This document shows positions 14,957-22,998 of a DNA stretch of 64,000 bases, in pieces. Both the position numbers and the translations under genes were made by a program. This DNA is from a virus: positions 1-64,000 of the IMG/VR virus record IMGVR_UViG_3300042518_001429; one strand, given 5' to 3'. Below the pieces are notes generated by a model. The model saw only the letters and a program-made list of their open reading frames with translations, was not told the DNA's origin and ran no database searches. Numbering within the stretch: position 1 is the first letter of the stretch; each line of letters opens with the position of its first letter.

Positions 14957-15423
14957 GACAGGGAAGTCTTAAATTCAATACTCTCATCTCCAGCCGGTAA
15001 CATTACTTTTTGTAACGGTGTAGTGACCTGTGCAGCAAAGAATTGCATCTTAACAGCATTTACCTGATTGCAGGAACCACATTTAAATCTATTTTCTTGA
15101 TTAAGAGTTATCGGGGTTGTATTGGGCTGTTTACAGTACGCACAGGCTAGTTGGATAGTGAATTTCGAGAGAGCTTCTAACTGTTCATTTACAATCCTAG
15201 CTCCTTCAATGGTATCTTTCCTCTGCAAATAGGTATTAACAATAGCAAAGGCTACAAATTGAATACCGAAAGCTAAAGCAAAGAAGCCCCAAAAGGATCC
15301 AGTAAGAAGGTACCCGCCAAGCCCTACCACAGCTGCTACTACAGCTGTAAAGAGCAAGGAGAGACCTATAATTACAAGAGCAGGACTATTAAGTTGTTTC
15401 AATTTTTGTACTAACTTTTTCAT
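14953..15423 (-). CDS. Membrane protein with two TM segments and zinc ribbon
   Basis: 156 residues. Two hydrophobic helices (ALVIIGLSLLFTAVVAAVVG and SFWGFFALAFGIQFVAFAIV, residues ~14-62) are followed by a cytosolic part with a CxxC...CxxC zinc ribbon (ACAYCKQ ... FKCGSCNQ). It is probably an inner-membrane protein. Function is unknown. The start overlaps the preceding gene by 35 nt. Confidence 0.65.
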   Translation of the reverse strand: MKKLVQKLKQLNSPALVIIGLSLLFTAVVAAVVGLGGYLLTGSFWGFFALAFGIQFVAFAIVNTYLQRKDTIEGARIVNEQLEALSKFTIQLACAYCKQPNTTPITLNQENRFKCGSCNQVNAVKMQFFAAQVTTPLQKVMLPAGDESIEFKTSLS

Positions 15424-15625
15424 AAATTTTATCTGTCTGGCCGTCGACGTAAGTCATAATGTCGAGAGGGTTTAATTGAACCTTTTCAAAGTCCATTCCG
15501 CGCTCTTCACATTTATCGCCAATAAGGTTAATAGCTTCTTCGAGTGCTGACCAACGGCAGAGTTCATATAAGGACATCTGTTCAATATTTGCTTCGGATA
15601 CTTTTTCTTGTGCTTTGTGTTTCAT
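15389..15625 (-). CDS. Small protein of unknown function
   Basis: 78 residues, largely helical (SLYELCRWSALEEAINLIGD). No recognised domain. It is followed, with overlap, by the zinc-ribbon membrane protein, which suggests joint expression. Confidence 0.55.
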   Translation of the reverse strand: MKHKAQEKVSEANIEQMSLYELCRWSALEEAINLIGDKCEERGMDFEKVQLNPLDIMTYVDGQTDKIYEKVSTKIETT

Positions 15626-15658
15626 ACGTTCTGAATCTATAGGATATATTTACAAGGG

Positions 15659-15925
15659 TCAAGAACTTTTTTGAAATGTTTCTATATTTGCTGCCGCTAC
15701 TTCGAATACCTCTTCCGGTATCTGTTCTACAAAGTCTAAAAGTTTAATTGAAAGTCCTTCTGAGAATTCTTCTTTTGTTAAACAGATCTGATAACGATCT
15801 GGAAGTTGCATAAATTCTAGAACTTCAGAGTCTTCTTTTATAAAAAGTATAAAGTCACCTCTCCGATGTTTTGTAAATGCATAGACCCCTCGAGGAAGAG
15901 GTAGTTTGTGTTTCTTTTTGGACAC
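15659..15925 (-). CDS. Small protein of unknown function, GTG start
   Basis: 88 residues with GTG at 15925 (MSKKKHKLPLPRGVYAFTKH). The N-terminus is basic and the middle beta-rich (GDFILFIKEDSEVLEFMQLP). No family recognised. The AT-rich upstream sequence (TATAAACTATATAG) may hold a promoter close to the start. Confidence 0.5.
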   Translation of the reverse strand: MSKKKHKLPLPRGVYAFTKHRRGDFILFIKEDSEVLEFMQLPDRYQICLTKEEFSEGLSIKLLDFVEQIPEEVFEVAAANIETFQKSS

Positions 15926-15945
15926 CTATATAGTTTATACTACTT

Positions 15946-16353
15946 TTAGGATGCCTTCCACAGAGGAATATAATAACTTTGATTATCTATATTAACCTCT
16001 AAGTATGTACCTGTATGGGTTACCTCACTACCGAAAGTGCGGGAAGGGTACGTTACCGGATCAAAGCGTAGTAAAGTTTTTACTACGACATTACTGACTG
16101 TAGTTACTCCATCTATTGTTGCATTACCGGTAGCAGATAAAGATAGATTGTTACTTCGAAGAGTTAAAGCAGTATCTCCTGCAAGCTGCGCGCTACCTGA
16201 TGCGGATAATGCTCCATTTAATACAAAGTCTCCTTGAAATGGCGAGTCATGAGATGCTATAGGATCATGCCCGGAATCCGGTAAATTTATATCCGCTGTT
16301 GGAGCAGTGTGGTGGTTATGTCTATGCCACTTATTATGTAATCTTGATGACAT
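15946..16353 (-). CDS. Small virion/fibre protein with His-rich N-terminus
   Basis: 135 residues. The N-terminus HNKWHRHNHHTAP is strongly His-rich. It continues with DSGHDPIASHDSPFQGDFVLNG and a fibre-type beta region (LSASGSAQLAGDTALTLRSNN, LSLSATGNATIDGVT). Composition and words such as GNATIDG are typical of phage tail or collar fibres. The His-rich part may bind metal or anchor the protein. It stands apart from the main fibre clusters. Confidence 0.6.
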   Translation of the reverse strand: MSSRLHNKWHRHNHHTAPTADINLPDSGHDPIASHDSPFQGDFVLNGALSASGSAQLAGDTALTLRSNNLSLSATGNATIDGVTTVSNVVVKTLLRFDPVTYPSRTFGSEVTHTGTYLEVNIDNQSYYIPLWKAS

Positions 16354-16401
16354 TCTATATATATTTATGCATCTCTTCTAGAATAAATAATATCAACATC
16401 T

Positions 16402-17073
16402 ATGTTGTTTATAGCCGAAGCAGTATCTATGGTTCCAGAATATATCCACTTCATTCCGTTAATGATAGCATTTTTAACAGGTATTCTTGGACCGGTTCTG
16501 CTTGTTTTGATCAAACATAAATTATTTCATAAAGATAAACAGCTTGAAAGACGTAAAACAGAATTTAAGCATGCTTTAGAAATTCAAGACAAAGTTAATA
16601 CTTCCCTTAATCAACTTCAGCAAAAGTATAATTTAGATAGACTTTGGATAGCTCAATTTCATAATGGAGGCAATTTTTGGCCTGGCAACAAGTCCATGAA
16701 GAAGATGTCCATAACCTTCGAATCTACTGCACCAGGTATTGCTGCCGATATAATGAAGATGCAGAATTTGCCGGTTTCATTTTTATCTCCGGTGCTTCAA
16801 AGGTTAACGGATGCTGATGCAACTGGAGTTAATATAGATGTTTACACCGAAGAGGATTATGCATTAAGATCGTTCTGGGAGACTAGAGGTGTTCAAACAG
16901 TTTACCTCTTCCCTATTAAATGCTTAGAATCAGATTTTATCGGCATTTTTGGTGTAGATTTTGTTAAGAGGGATGGTTTTGTATCGGATGAAGTGTACGA
17001 TCAATTAAGAGCTGAAGCTCTTCTGTTATCAGGTTATATTTCTGCAATTTCCGTAGATAAGTCAGCAAAGTAA
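16402..17073 (+). CDS. Membrane-anchored GAF-like domain protein
   Basis: 223 residues. One TM helix near the N-terminus (HFIPLMIAFLTGILGPVLLVLI) is followed by a basic segment, a coiled coil (residues ~45-75) and a GAF-like domain: LDRLWIAQFHNGGNFWPG, FWETRGVQTVYLFPI and FIGIFGVDFV. The internal ATG at 16429 is an alternative start. GAF domains bind small ligands or mediate dimerisation; no ligand can be named. It is the first gene of the plus-strand group that includes the lysis genes. Confidence 0.65.
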   Translation: MLFIAEAVSMVPEYIHFIPLMIAFLTGILGPVLLVLIKHKLFHKDKQLERRKTEFKHALEIQDKVNTSLNQLQQKYNLDRLWIAQFHNGGNFWPGNKSMKKMSITFESTAPGIAADIMKMQNLPVSFLSPVLQRLTDADATGVNIDVYTEEDYALRSFWETRGVQTVYLFPIKCLESDFIGIFGVDFVKRDGFVSDEVYDQLRAEALLLSGYISAISVDKSAK

Positions 17074-17086
17074 CATAATTACTTTT

Positions 17087-17350
17087 ATGAAACATATTCT
17101 TTTATTGGCACTTTTATTGAGTGCTGGGTGTGCTACAACCAAGCAGACGCCACCACCTTCTGTATCAACGGCTCAAGTTATTGTATCCTTAACTGAAACA
17201 AAAGAAACATTAAAAGAGGCTGGAGATCAGAATACAGTTGTAGCACAAAAGATCGACAAAGCTTTAACCTTAGCTGAAAAGCTAGACGCTCTTCTTGAAC
17301 AAATTGAAAAAGAGGCACAACAAGCAAACAAAAACGTAATCAAACCTTAA
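17087..17350 (+). CDS. Small lipoprotein, outer-spanin candidate
   Basis: 87 residues. The signal sequence MKHILLLALLLSAGC ends in a lipobox (L-S-A-G-C15), so the mature protein would be lipid-anchored at Cys15. A Pro/Thr-rich stretch and a helix follow. Small lipoproteins near endolysin genes often act as outer-membrane spanins (Rz1/o-spanin). No overlap with an Rz-type gene is seen, so that role is a suggestion only. Confidence 0.6.
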   Translation: MKHILLLALLLSAGCATTKQTPPPSVSTAQVIVSLTETKETLKEAGDQNTVVAQKIDKALTLAEKLDALLEQIEKEAQQANKNVIKP

Positions 17351-17351
17351 T

Positions 17352-17870
17352 ATGAAATACATCCTACCTCTCATTGCGGTTCTTTTTTTAACCTCAACCG
17401 TTCAGGCCTGGCCCTTTGGAAAGAAAGAACCTAAATCACAACCTACACCAGTAGCTGTTGCTAAGCCAACACCTAAACCTACTATCAACGAAGGTAGAGA
17501 GATTGTGAAGGGCATTGCTGCTGAATTAAAAGCTGCTAAAGAAGAGAATACAAAGCTTAAAGCCTCTCTTGATAAAGCTTTACAACAAACTAAAAACGCA
17601 GAAGCTAAGACAGTAGAGGTTCAAAAGTCAGCTGATGCTCTTAAAGAGTGGGGTGTTATTCAACAGGCTGAAGCCCAGAAGTTTATGGAGAAGTATAATA
17701 GTGCTGTTAAGCGTTATCATCGTTTGAAAGCTATTGCTGCTCTTATTGCTGCTGCCGTTGGGGTGTTACTAGGTTTACAGATTATGGGCTTTGTTCCTCC
17801 TCCATATAGCTTACTGGTACCCGTAGGCGGGGCTGGATTGTTTGCAGCTCTTGTCTGGTTCTTCCTCTAA
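17352..17870 (+). CDS. Exported coiled-coil protein with C-terminal TM segments
   Basis: 172 residues. A signal peptide (MKYILPLIAVLFLTSTVQAW), a Pro-rich linker, a long coiled coil (~50-125) and two C-terminal hydrophobic segments (AIAALIAAAVGVLLGLQIMG and LLVPVGGAGLFAALVWFFL). The layout suits a periplasmic coiled coil held in the inner membrane, so it could partner the lipoprotein one base upstream as a spanin-like pair. It starts 1 nt after that gene and ends overlapping the next start by one base. Role not proven. Confidence 0.6.
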   Translation: MKYILPLIAVLFLTSTVQAWPFGKKEPKSQPTPVAVAKPTPKPTINEGREIVKGIAAELKAAKEENTKLKASLDKALQQTKNAEAKTVEVQKSADALKEWGVIQQAEAQKFMEKYNSAVKRYHRLKAIAALIAAAVGVLLGLQIMGFVPPPYSLLVPVGGAGLFAALVWFFL

Positions 17871-18124
17871 TGTCTCTCGGAGACATTTATTCACAATCAG
17901 TCAAAGGTAAAGCGGTTGGAGGGTTGCCTTCTATAGGTTCAGCTGCACCCCCTATCATAGAACGCGACCCTCAAGTTCGTAAACTAGAACAAGACGTCTT
18001 TGCCCGAATGCATGAGATTGTTAAACCTGAGCCTTTAGAACAAGGGCAGGCTGCACTTGATTTGGAGTTTGTTTCTTTTGAACAGGCTTTAAAAGAATTA
18101 CAGCAAATGAATAATGGCAATTAG
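17870..18124 (+). CDS. Small protein of unknown function
   Basis: 84 residues; its ATG overlaps the preceding TAA by one base (TAATG). Mostly polar with a helical C-terminal half (QVRKLEQDVFARMHEIVK). No family recognised. Position suggests it belongs to the membrane/lysis operon. Confidence 0.55.
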   Translation: MSLGDIYSQSVKGKAVGGLPSIGSAAPPIIERDPQVRKLEQDVFARMHEIVKPEPLEQGQAALDLEFVSFEQALKELQQMNNGN

Positions 18125-18148
18125 TTAGACTGAGTTCTAATTAATTCC

Positions 18149-19438
18149 ATGACATTTATCTTAACATTAATGCTCTTGGGAGCCGTTGCCGGAGCTGTAT
18201 ATTTCTACCAGCAAGGACAGGGCTGTCAACAGCAAGTAATACTTCTTCAAGAACAAATAGAAGCTTATAAAGTTAATTCAGCTCCTTTACAAGAACAAGT
18301 AACAGAGCTTAAGAAGCAAAACGAAGAACTTACTTCTTATAAAGTTACTTTACTTCAAGAGTGCGCCCGTTTGGAAGAACGTAATAAAGCATTACAAGAC
18401 CAGATTGAAGTTGTCACAGATATTACAACTCAGCTCGAGAAGCATACAGCACAGGCTATTAAGGATCAGTATTTGGCCTCTCAAGACCAATCTGTCCAGA
18501 CTTTAAAGTATGCTTTAGATCCAATCCAAGATCAGCTTAATACCCTCAGACAGCACGTCTCTGAGACCGCAGACCGTGAGACTCAGGCCCGGTCATCGCT
18601 TCTCAATTCAATTGAAGAATTACAGAAGTATCAGACAGACTTCTCTGAACGGGCTCGGGACTTAGTATCAGCTCTCACTGGACAGAATAGAGCACAAGGT
18701 GATTGGGGTGAAATGGTATTGCAGACTCTCCTTGAGACTTCCGGGCTCATTGAAGGGGTTCACTTCACCGTTCAAGGACATGCAAGGAATGACGAGGGTA
18801 CAGCTTATCGCCCGGACGTCGTGGTGCAGTTCCCTGATAACAAGAACGTAATTATTGACTCAAAAGTATCTTTGGTTTCGTTTATGCGTTTAATGAATGC
18901 TACAAGTTCTGCTGATCAGAAGGCAGCCGAGAAGGATCTCATGATGTCTATTAAGCTTCATATTGATGGTCTTTCAAATAAGAACTATGAAGACTTGTAT
19001 CCATTCGGAATTGACTTTGTAATGTTATTTGTTCCTGTAGAAGGTGCTTATATGCAGATTATGCAACTGGATCCTTCCATCTGGCAGTATGCTTATAAGA
19101 AGCGCATTGTGCTTATGTCTCCTACGTCCCTTATTCCTGCATTGCGGATGGTACATCACATCTGGCAAAGAGATGGACAGCAGAAGATGGCCGATAAGAT
19201 TGTTAAAGAGGCTTCTAACTTCTATGATAAGATTGCCGGGTTCTGTGATTCGTTTGTCAATATTGGAGATGCCCTTGAGAAGGCTTCTTCGGCATTCGGG
19301 AAAGCTAAGACTCAATTGTCAGAAGGTAAGGGCAATTTAATTCAGAGAGCCGAGCAATTCAAACAGCTCCACCTCCAACCTAAGAAGAAGATTGATGAAA
19401 GTTTATTACTGCAAAATTCATTTGAAGAGGCAGCATAA
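18149..19438 (+). CDS. rmuC: RmuC-family protein
   Basis: 429 residues, the usual size for RmuC. An N-terminal TM helix (FILTLMLLGAVAGAVYFYQQ) is followed by a long coiled coil (~25-185) and a RmuC domain: GDWGEMVLQTLLETSGL, GTAYRPDVVVQFPDNKNVIIDSK, DFVMLFVPVEGAYMQIM and KRIVLMSPTSLIPALRMV. In E. coli RmuC limits inversions at short inverted repeats, and the domain has a nuclease-like fold. Here the family's D...DSK residues are present. A phage copy inside a lysis operon is unusual. Possible roles are cleavage of host DNA, recombination control or counter-defence; none can be chosen from sequence. Confidence 0.9.
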   Translation: MTFILTLMLLGAVAGAVYFYQQGQGCQQQVILLQEQIEAYKVNSAPLQEQVTELKKQNEELTSYKVTLLQECARLEERNKALQDQIEVVTDITTQLEKHTAQAIKDQYLASQDQSVQTLKYALDPIQDQLNTLRQHVSETADRETQARSSLLNSIEELQKYQTDFSERARDLVSALTGQNRAQGDWGEMVLQTLLETSGLIEGVHFTVQGHARNDEGTAYRPDVVVQFPDNKNVIIDSKVSLVSFMRLMNATSSADQKAAEKDLMMSIKLHIDGLSNKNYEDLYPFGIDFVMLFVPVEGAYMQIMQLDPSIWQYAYKKRIVLMSPTSLIPALRMVHHIWQRDGQQKMADKIVKEASNFYDKIAGFCDSFVNIGDALEKASSAFGKAKTQLSEGKGNLIQRAEQFKQLHLQPKKKIDESLLLQNSFEEAA

Positions 19439-19441
19439 ATA
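19435..19441 (+). promoter_or_regulatory. Late-type promoter box before the holin candidate
   Basis: ATAAATA overlaps the rmuC stop codon and ends 7 nt before the ATG at 19449. Confidence 0.5.
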
Positions 19442-19448
19442 ATCATGA

Positions 19449-19931
19449 ATGTGGGAGTCAGTTACAAATATAGCGAAGAATGCAGCCTCGTTTCTCTCTT
19501 CAAATAGAGTACCACCAGGCACCCCTATTGAGTTACAAGATTCTTTACGCAAAGAGAATCATTTTAAGTCAAAGAAGTTCTTTTTAGCTTTTTCATCGTT
19601 TATTGGTCTGTTGTTTTTTTATCTTGTATCTGTTGCTATTTTATTTTTACTACCAGCTCAAAATGAGCTTATAGCCGGTTACGTTACAATTTTTACTAAG
19701 ACAGTTGAAATAGTTGCTATCATCGTCGCTTCTTATATAGGGGTTCAGGCAGCCATTGACTTTAAGTATGGTAGTTCTTCAAGTACTAATTTAGATTCGC
19801 TGTTAACTTCTGAGCAAAGAGAAGAAAAGATTATAGAAGAGCAGACAATAGTTTACGCTAATAAATTTAAAGACGATCCATCATATGCCCCTCTTGATTG
19901 GGTCTTTAGTTACGGAGAACAACAGCAATGA
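19449..19931 (+). CDS. Two-TM membrane protein, holin candidate
   Basis: 160 residues. Two hydrophobic segments (FFLAFSSFIGLLFFYLVSVAILFLL and AGYVTIFTKTVEIVAIIVASYIGVQA) are separated by a short loop, with a polar N-terminus and an acidic C-terminus. The gene overlaps the endolysin start by 4 nt (ATGA), the arrangement expected of a holin-endolysin pair. The size is on the large side for a simple holin. An overlapping ATG at 19445 is out of frame and gives no product. Confidence 0.65.
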   Translation: MWESVTNIAKNAASFLSSNRVPPGTPIELQDSLRKENHFKSKKFFLAFSSFIGLLFFYLVSVAILFLLPAQNELIAGYVTIFTKTVEIVAIIVASYIGVQAAIDFKYGSSSSTNLDSLLTSEQREEKIIEEQTIVYANKFKDDPSYAPLDWVFSYGEQQQ

Positions 19932-20623
19932 AAATCTTACAAAAAGGAGATGTAAATGAAGAAGTAAAGCAGTGGCAGTTATTTTTACAATCTGCTGGTT
20001 ACAAGATTCCTTATGTAGATGGCGCATTCGGTCCTGCTACAGAAAGAGAAACTATAAAGTTTCAACTTAAGAACGGGTTAAAGCCAGACGGTGAAGTAGG
20101 GCCAAAGACATGGGCTTTTGTAACTAACGTTTCAAATAATACTCCATTATCTCAAAAATGGCCTAAACAAGATTATACTTCAATGTGTAACTTCTACGGG
20201 CCGGTTGGCGAGAATATGACCTCTTTAGAACTGCCTTATGTTATGAGACTAGCTTGGGATAAGAATGCTACCATTAAGAAGATGTCTTGTAACCAGAAGT
20301 GTGCTAAGGCTTTTTATAATGTTTTCGAAAAGACTTTAAAGCACTACGGAGAAGCTGAAATTAAAAAGCTAAGATTAGACTTATTTGGTGGTTGTGTCAA
20401 CGTTCGCAGAATGCGCGGAGGATCAGCTTGGTCAATTCATTCCTGGGGCGCGGCATGCGATGTAGATCCTGATAACAATCAGCTTAAATGGGGTAAAGAT
20501 AAAGCAACTTTTGCAAAATCCGTTTATAATCCGTTTTGGAAATTTGTTGAAGAAGAGGGTGGCACGAGTTTAGGTAGAGCACGTAACTTTGACTGGATGC
20601 ATTTTCAGTTTGCTTATCTGTAA
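19928..20623 (+). CDS. Endolysin: peptidoglycan-binding domain plus M15 peptidase
   Basis: 231 residues. Residues ~1-65 are a PG_binding_1 domain (GDVNEEVKQWQLFLQSAGY, DGAFGPATERETIKFQ, DGEVGPKTW). The C-terminal part is an M15-type zinc D-Ala/L-Ala-D-Glu peptidase with ligands H171 and D178 in SIHSWGAACDVD and H225 in DWMHFQF. It would cut peptide stems of the cell wall at lysis. There is no signal peptide, so export through the holin encoded immediately upstream is expected. Confidence 0.9.
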   Translation: MKILQKGDVNEEVKQWQLFLQSAGYKIPYVDGAFGPATERETIKFQLKNGLKPDGEVGPKTWAFVTNVSNNTPLSQKWPKQDYTSMCNFYGPVGENMTSLELPYVMRLAWDKNATIKKMSCNQKCAKAFYNVFEKTLKHYGEAEIKKLRLDLFGGCVNVRRMRGGSAWSIHSWGAACDVDPDNNQLKWGKDKATFAKSVYNPFWKFVEEEGGTSLGRARNFDWMHFQFAYL

Positions 20624-20629
20624 TTTTTA

Positions 20630-20636
20630 ATAAATA
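20630..20636 (+). promoter_or_regulatory. Late-type promoter box, 7 nt before the start
   Basis: ATAAATA ends 7 nt before the ATG at 20644. Confidence 0.5.
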
Positions 20637-20643
20637 ATATATA

Positions 20644-21135
20644 ATGGACACTTTTGATAAATTAGTAGATCAGTTATTAAACGAATTTAACGTAGAGGAT
20701 CGCAACGACCCGGCTTTCTACGACTATGCTGTATTGTTTATACAACAACTTAAACAGCGCAACATGATTAAGCCCGGACAAGATGTCCGTAAAACGTCTA
20801 TGCAGATTGTTAAAGACGGTTACTACAATTTCATCGATGAAGACGGTAACTTATCTTACAAAATCGAATTTGTTTTTGATTCAGATCAAAAGGTACCTAA
20901 TAACCTTTCTGTTATCATTAAAGAGCTTCCTTCAGGTAACACAGTAAAAGAGATTAATAACACCCACGAAGAGTCATCGATTAATGAAATTGCAGAATTT
21001 ATTGCCGCTGAACAGCAAAAGCAGCAACAAGCTGGACAAACAGCACCCGAACAAGTAGGTGAAACACCATCAGAGATGCCTAATGCAGTTAAGCCTCAAG
21101 AGCCTAATACTTCCCAGTATCTAAAGGGACTCTAA
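20644..21135 (+). CDS. Acidic protein of unknown function
   Basis: 163 residues. The N-terminal ~60 residues are helical; residues ~60-110 look beta-rich (GYYNFIDEDGNLSYKIEFVFD, NLSVIIKELPSGN); the C-terminus is Gln/Pro-rich and disordered. It has its own late-type box, so late expression and a virion or assembly role are plausible. No family recognised. Confidence 0.6.
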   Translation: MDTFDKLVDQLLNEFNVEDRNDPAFYDYAVLFIQQLKQRNMIKPGQDVRKTSMQIVKDGYYNFIDEDGNLSYKIEFVFDSDQKVPNNLSVIIKELPSGNTVKEINNTHEESSINEIAEFIAAEQQKQQQAGQTAPEQVGETPSEMPNAVKPQEPNTSQYLKGL

Positions 21136-21137
21136 TA

Positions 21138-21305
21138 CTACTCTTCGAAGTCTTCGGGCTCTAAACCTTTTATCTTTTCTTTAAGATAATTTAAAGCGTA
21201 TTCAATATCGCTAATGTCGTGAAACTCTCCACTGAATACTTCTGATAGGATTTCATCGACAGCATGATCAACAATTGACTCGATTTCTGGTTCTTTAAGT
21301 GACAT
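21138..21305 (-). CDS. Small acidic protein (55 residues)
   Basis: Open frame from ATG 21305 to TAG 21138, filling the gap between neighbours. It begins MSLKEPEIESIVDHAVDEI and ends KIKGLEPEDFEE. It is helical and strongly acidic. No family recognised. Confidence 0.55.
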   Translation of the reverse strand: MSLKEPEIESIVDHAVDEILSEVFSGEFHDISDIEYALNYLKEKIKGLEPEDFEE

Positions 21306-21318
21306 ATATAAATCTTAT

Positions 21319-21651
21319 TTAATCTTCGATATATTTCAACTGCTTTGTTGTAAACTTCTTTTCAGAACAGAATATAGAGTAAATTAATCTTAATATACCT
21401 TTCTTAGATTCCATTACTATATCGGTACATTCTATCTTATTTTGCTCTAATTGATTAAGACCTGTTCGGATACTTTTAACAGCTAAGGCCACATCTTCAG
21501 GTTTAAATTCTCTAGGGAATATTATATGAGTTTCATAAAACGGATCAGGCATTATAGTAACACCGTTTTTAAAGAATGCTGTAACAGCTGTTTCTGCTCC
21601 TAGAAGTAAGCAGCAGTCTTTTAAGTCTTCGTTAAATTCGAAGCCAGTCAC
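21319..21651 (-). CDS. Protein of unknown function, GTG start
   Basis: 110 residues from GTG 21651. A beta/alpha pattern is visible (TAFFKNGVTIMPDP, THIIFPREFKPEDVALAVKSI, IECTDIVMESKKGILRLI). An ATAAATA box (21658-21664) lies 6 nt before the start and overlaps the stop of the upstream gene. No family recognised. Confidence 0.55.
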   Translation of the reverse strand: MTGFEFNEDLKDCCLLLGAETAVTAFFKNGVTIMPDPFYETHIIFPREFKPEDVALAVKSIRTGLNQLEQNKIECTDIVMESKKGILRLIYSIFCSEKKFTTKQLKYIED

Positions 21652-21657
21652 ATAAAG

Positions 21658-21664
21658 TATTTAT
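21658..21664 (-). promoter_or_regulatory. Late-type box, 6 nt before a GTG start
   Basis: ATAAATA on the minus strand, overlapping the stop codon of the gene at 21661-21852, ends 6 nt before GTG at 21651. Confidence 0.45.
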
Positions 21665-21852
21665 TGACAATGATAATTAAGAAAGCGCTGAGCAGCTTTA
21701 GCAGTATTGTTACCTTTATTCTTTTGCTTAGATTTTATAGCTCTAGCTTTTGTGCAGGTCATTTTACCTTTTACCTGACGTTTTAAGATTCCAGGACGAA
21801 CAGGATCGTGGATAGACTTTTTCTCATTTATGTATTCTTTTAGAGAGATCAT
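21661..21852 (-). CDS. Small basic protein
   Basis: 63 residues, Lys/Arg-rich (GILKRQVKGKMTCTKARAIKSKQKNKGNNTAK is the core, given only as a description of its charge). It overlaps the preceding gene by 4 nt (ATGA). The charge would suit nucleic-acid or capsid binding. The first residues MISLKEYINEKK look like the short N-terminal tags seen on small T4-like phage proteins. Function unknown. Confidence 0.55.
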   Translation of the reverse strand: MISLKEYINEKKSIHDPVRPGILKRQVKGKMTCTKARAIKSKQKNKGNNTAKAAQRFLNYHCQ

Positions 21853-22961
21853 TGTAAAGTAATCATCATTCCAGCAGCATCAAATAAGCTACCACCTTCA
21901 CCTTTATATTTGAAATAAATGCCTTTGCTATTTAATGTTTTGGAGAGCTGTTCAGGATCATTACCAATAATAGATACATCAAAGCCTATACTATCACCAT
22001 TCTCTTTAAAGATTATAATATACTTAAATTCTTCAACCTTTTTAATGTAATCGGTTAAATGCATTGCCCCGATTATTTGTCCTAGCTCATTTCTTTTCAT
22101 GAGAGGTACTTTATCTAATCTTTGATTAAAGAAGTTACTGCTAAACTGAGACGTATCTTCAACACCTGACATACCTGTCCATTGATCTTTACCGAGAATT
22201 AAATCCCCGAATGTAGCAAGTTTGTATTGACTCATTAATCCCTCTAAAGCGGTTATATCAACAGCTACATCTTGTCTTGGCATTGCTTTGCCGGTATAGA
22301 TCTTTTTGAGGTTAACTCCTTGAGCGGGTATAATGTTTTTACCAATACGACCTTCTTGTTTTTTAAGCTCACAAAGCACACCATTAATTTTTAAGTCGCC
22401 TACTTCTGGTTTTGTACCATTATAAAAGAAGGCTAAAAAGGCTTCACCAGGACCTGGAGCACCTCTAGTTGCTGTTCTTGCCATAGCAGGTTTAACAGTG
22501 TTAATCAGATATGAATTAAATTCGAAGTTACCACCGTAAATTTCGTCAAGTAAATTAATAAAATTAAAACGCTCTGAGCTACCCACCTTACCAAGGAATG
22601 TCTGACCAACTTTTGTCATCATTTCAGGTGACTTTAATATCTCAATAGCTCTATTAACGTCAGTGCTATCCTTAATATATTTGAAAAAGCCTAGAACCTC
22701 AGGTTGCATCACATCATCAGTCTCTTCAGAAATGCCTGCCTGTTTGCATCTCTCTAAGATTACTTCTAAAGATATTTCTTGTGTTGAGTTTTGTAAAATA
22801 GGCTGTAATACTTTTTTATAATAACTATCACTTAATGTATATGTTTTAGGCTCAGGGCTATCTGTACTTGAAACGGTTATACTTGTACGTTCAGTTATTA
22901 GTTTGGGATCTTGACCTTGTAATAAGCAGTCGTAAATCTTATTGAGAAAGTAATCAGACAT
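21849..22961 (-). CDS. PD-(D/E)XK-like nuclease candidate
   Basis: 370 residues. The first ~130 residues are helical. Around residues 170-206 a restriction-enzyme-like active site can be read: E173 in GPGEAFLAFF, D189 in VGDLKINGV, and E198-L-K200 in CELKKQEGRIG. This E...GD...ExK arrangement is that of PD-(D/E)XK nucleases. The C-terminal part has an alternating strand pattern (KYIIIFKENGDSIGFDVSII). It may act on host or rival DNA, or in genome processing. No methyltransferase is present nearby. The assignment is from motif alone. A box ATAAATA lies about 10 nt upstream. Confidence 0.55.
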   Translation of the reverse strand: MSDYFLNKIYDCLLQGQDPKLITERTSITVSSTDSPEPKTYTLSDSYYKKVLQPILQNSTQEISLEVILERCKQAGISEETDDVMQPEVLGFFKYIKDSTDVNRAIEILKSPEMMTKVGQTFLGKVGSSERFNFINLLDEIYGGNFEFNSYLINTVKPAMARTATRGAPGPGEAFLAFFYNGTKPEVGDLKINGVLCELKKQEGRIGKNIIPAQGVNLKKIYTGKAMPRQDVAVDITALEGLMSQYKLATFGDLILGKDQWTGMSGVEDTSQFSSNFFNQRLDKVPLMKRNELGQIIGAMHLTDYIKKVEEFKYIIIFKENGDSIGFDVSIIGNDPEQLSKTLNSKGIYFKYKGEGGSLFDAAGMMITLQ

Positions 22962-22984
22962 ATAGATATATTATTTATTAAGGA

Positions 22985-22992
22985 TATAAATA
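22985..22992 (+). promoter_or_regulatory. Perfect TATAAATA late promoter box
   Basis: TATAAATA ends 6 nt before the ATG at 22999 and supports the small gene that follows. Confidence 0.55.
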
Positions 22993-22998
22993 ATTGAA

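Noticed and set aside
19025-19340. Open frames on both strands inside the RmuC gene
   Set aside because: They are shadows of a well-supported gene and have no start signals.
21849-22961. Restriction-modification system
   Set aside because: Only a nuclease-like protein is present; there is no methyltransferase or specificity subunit nearby.
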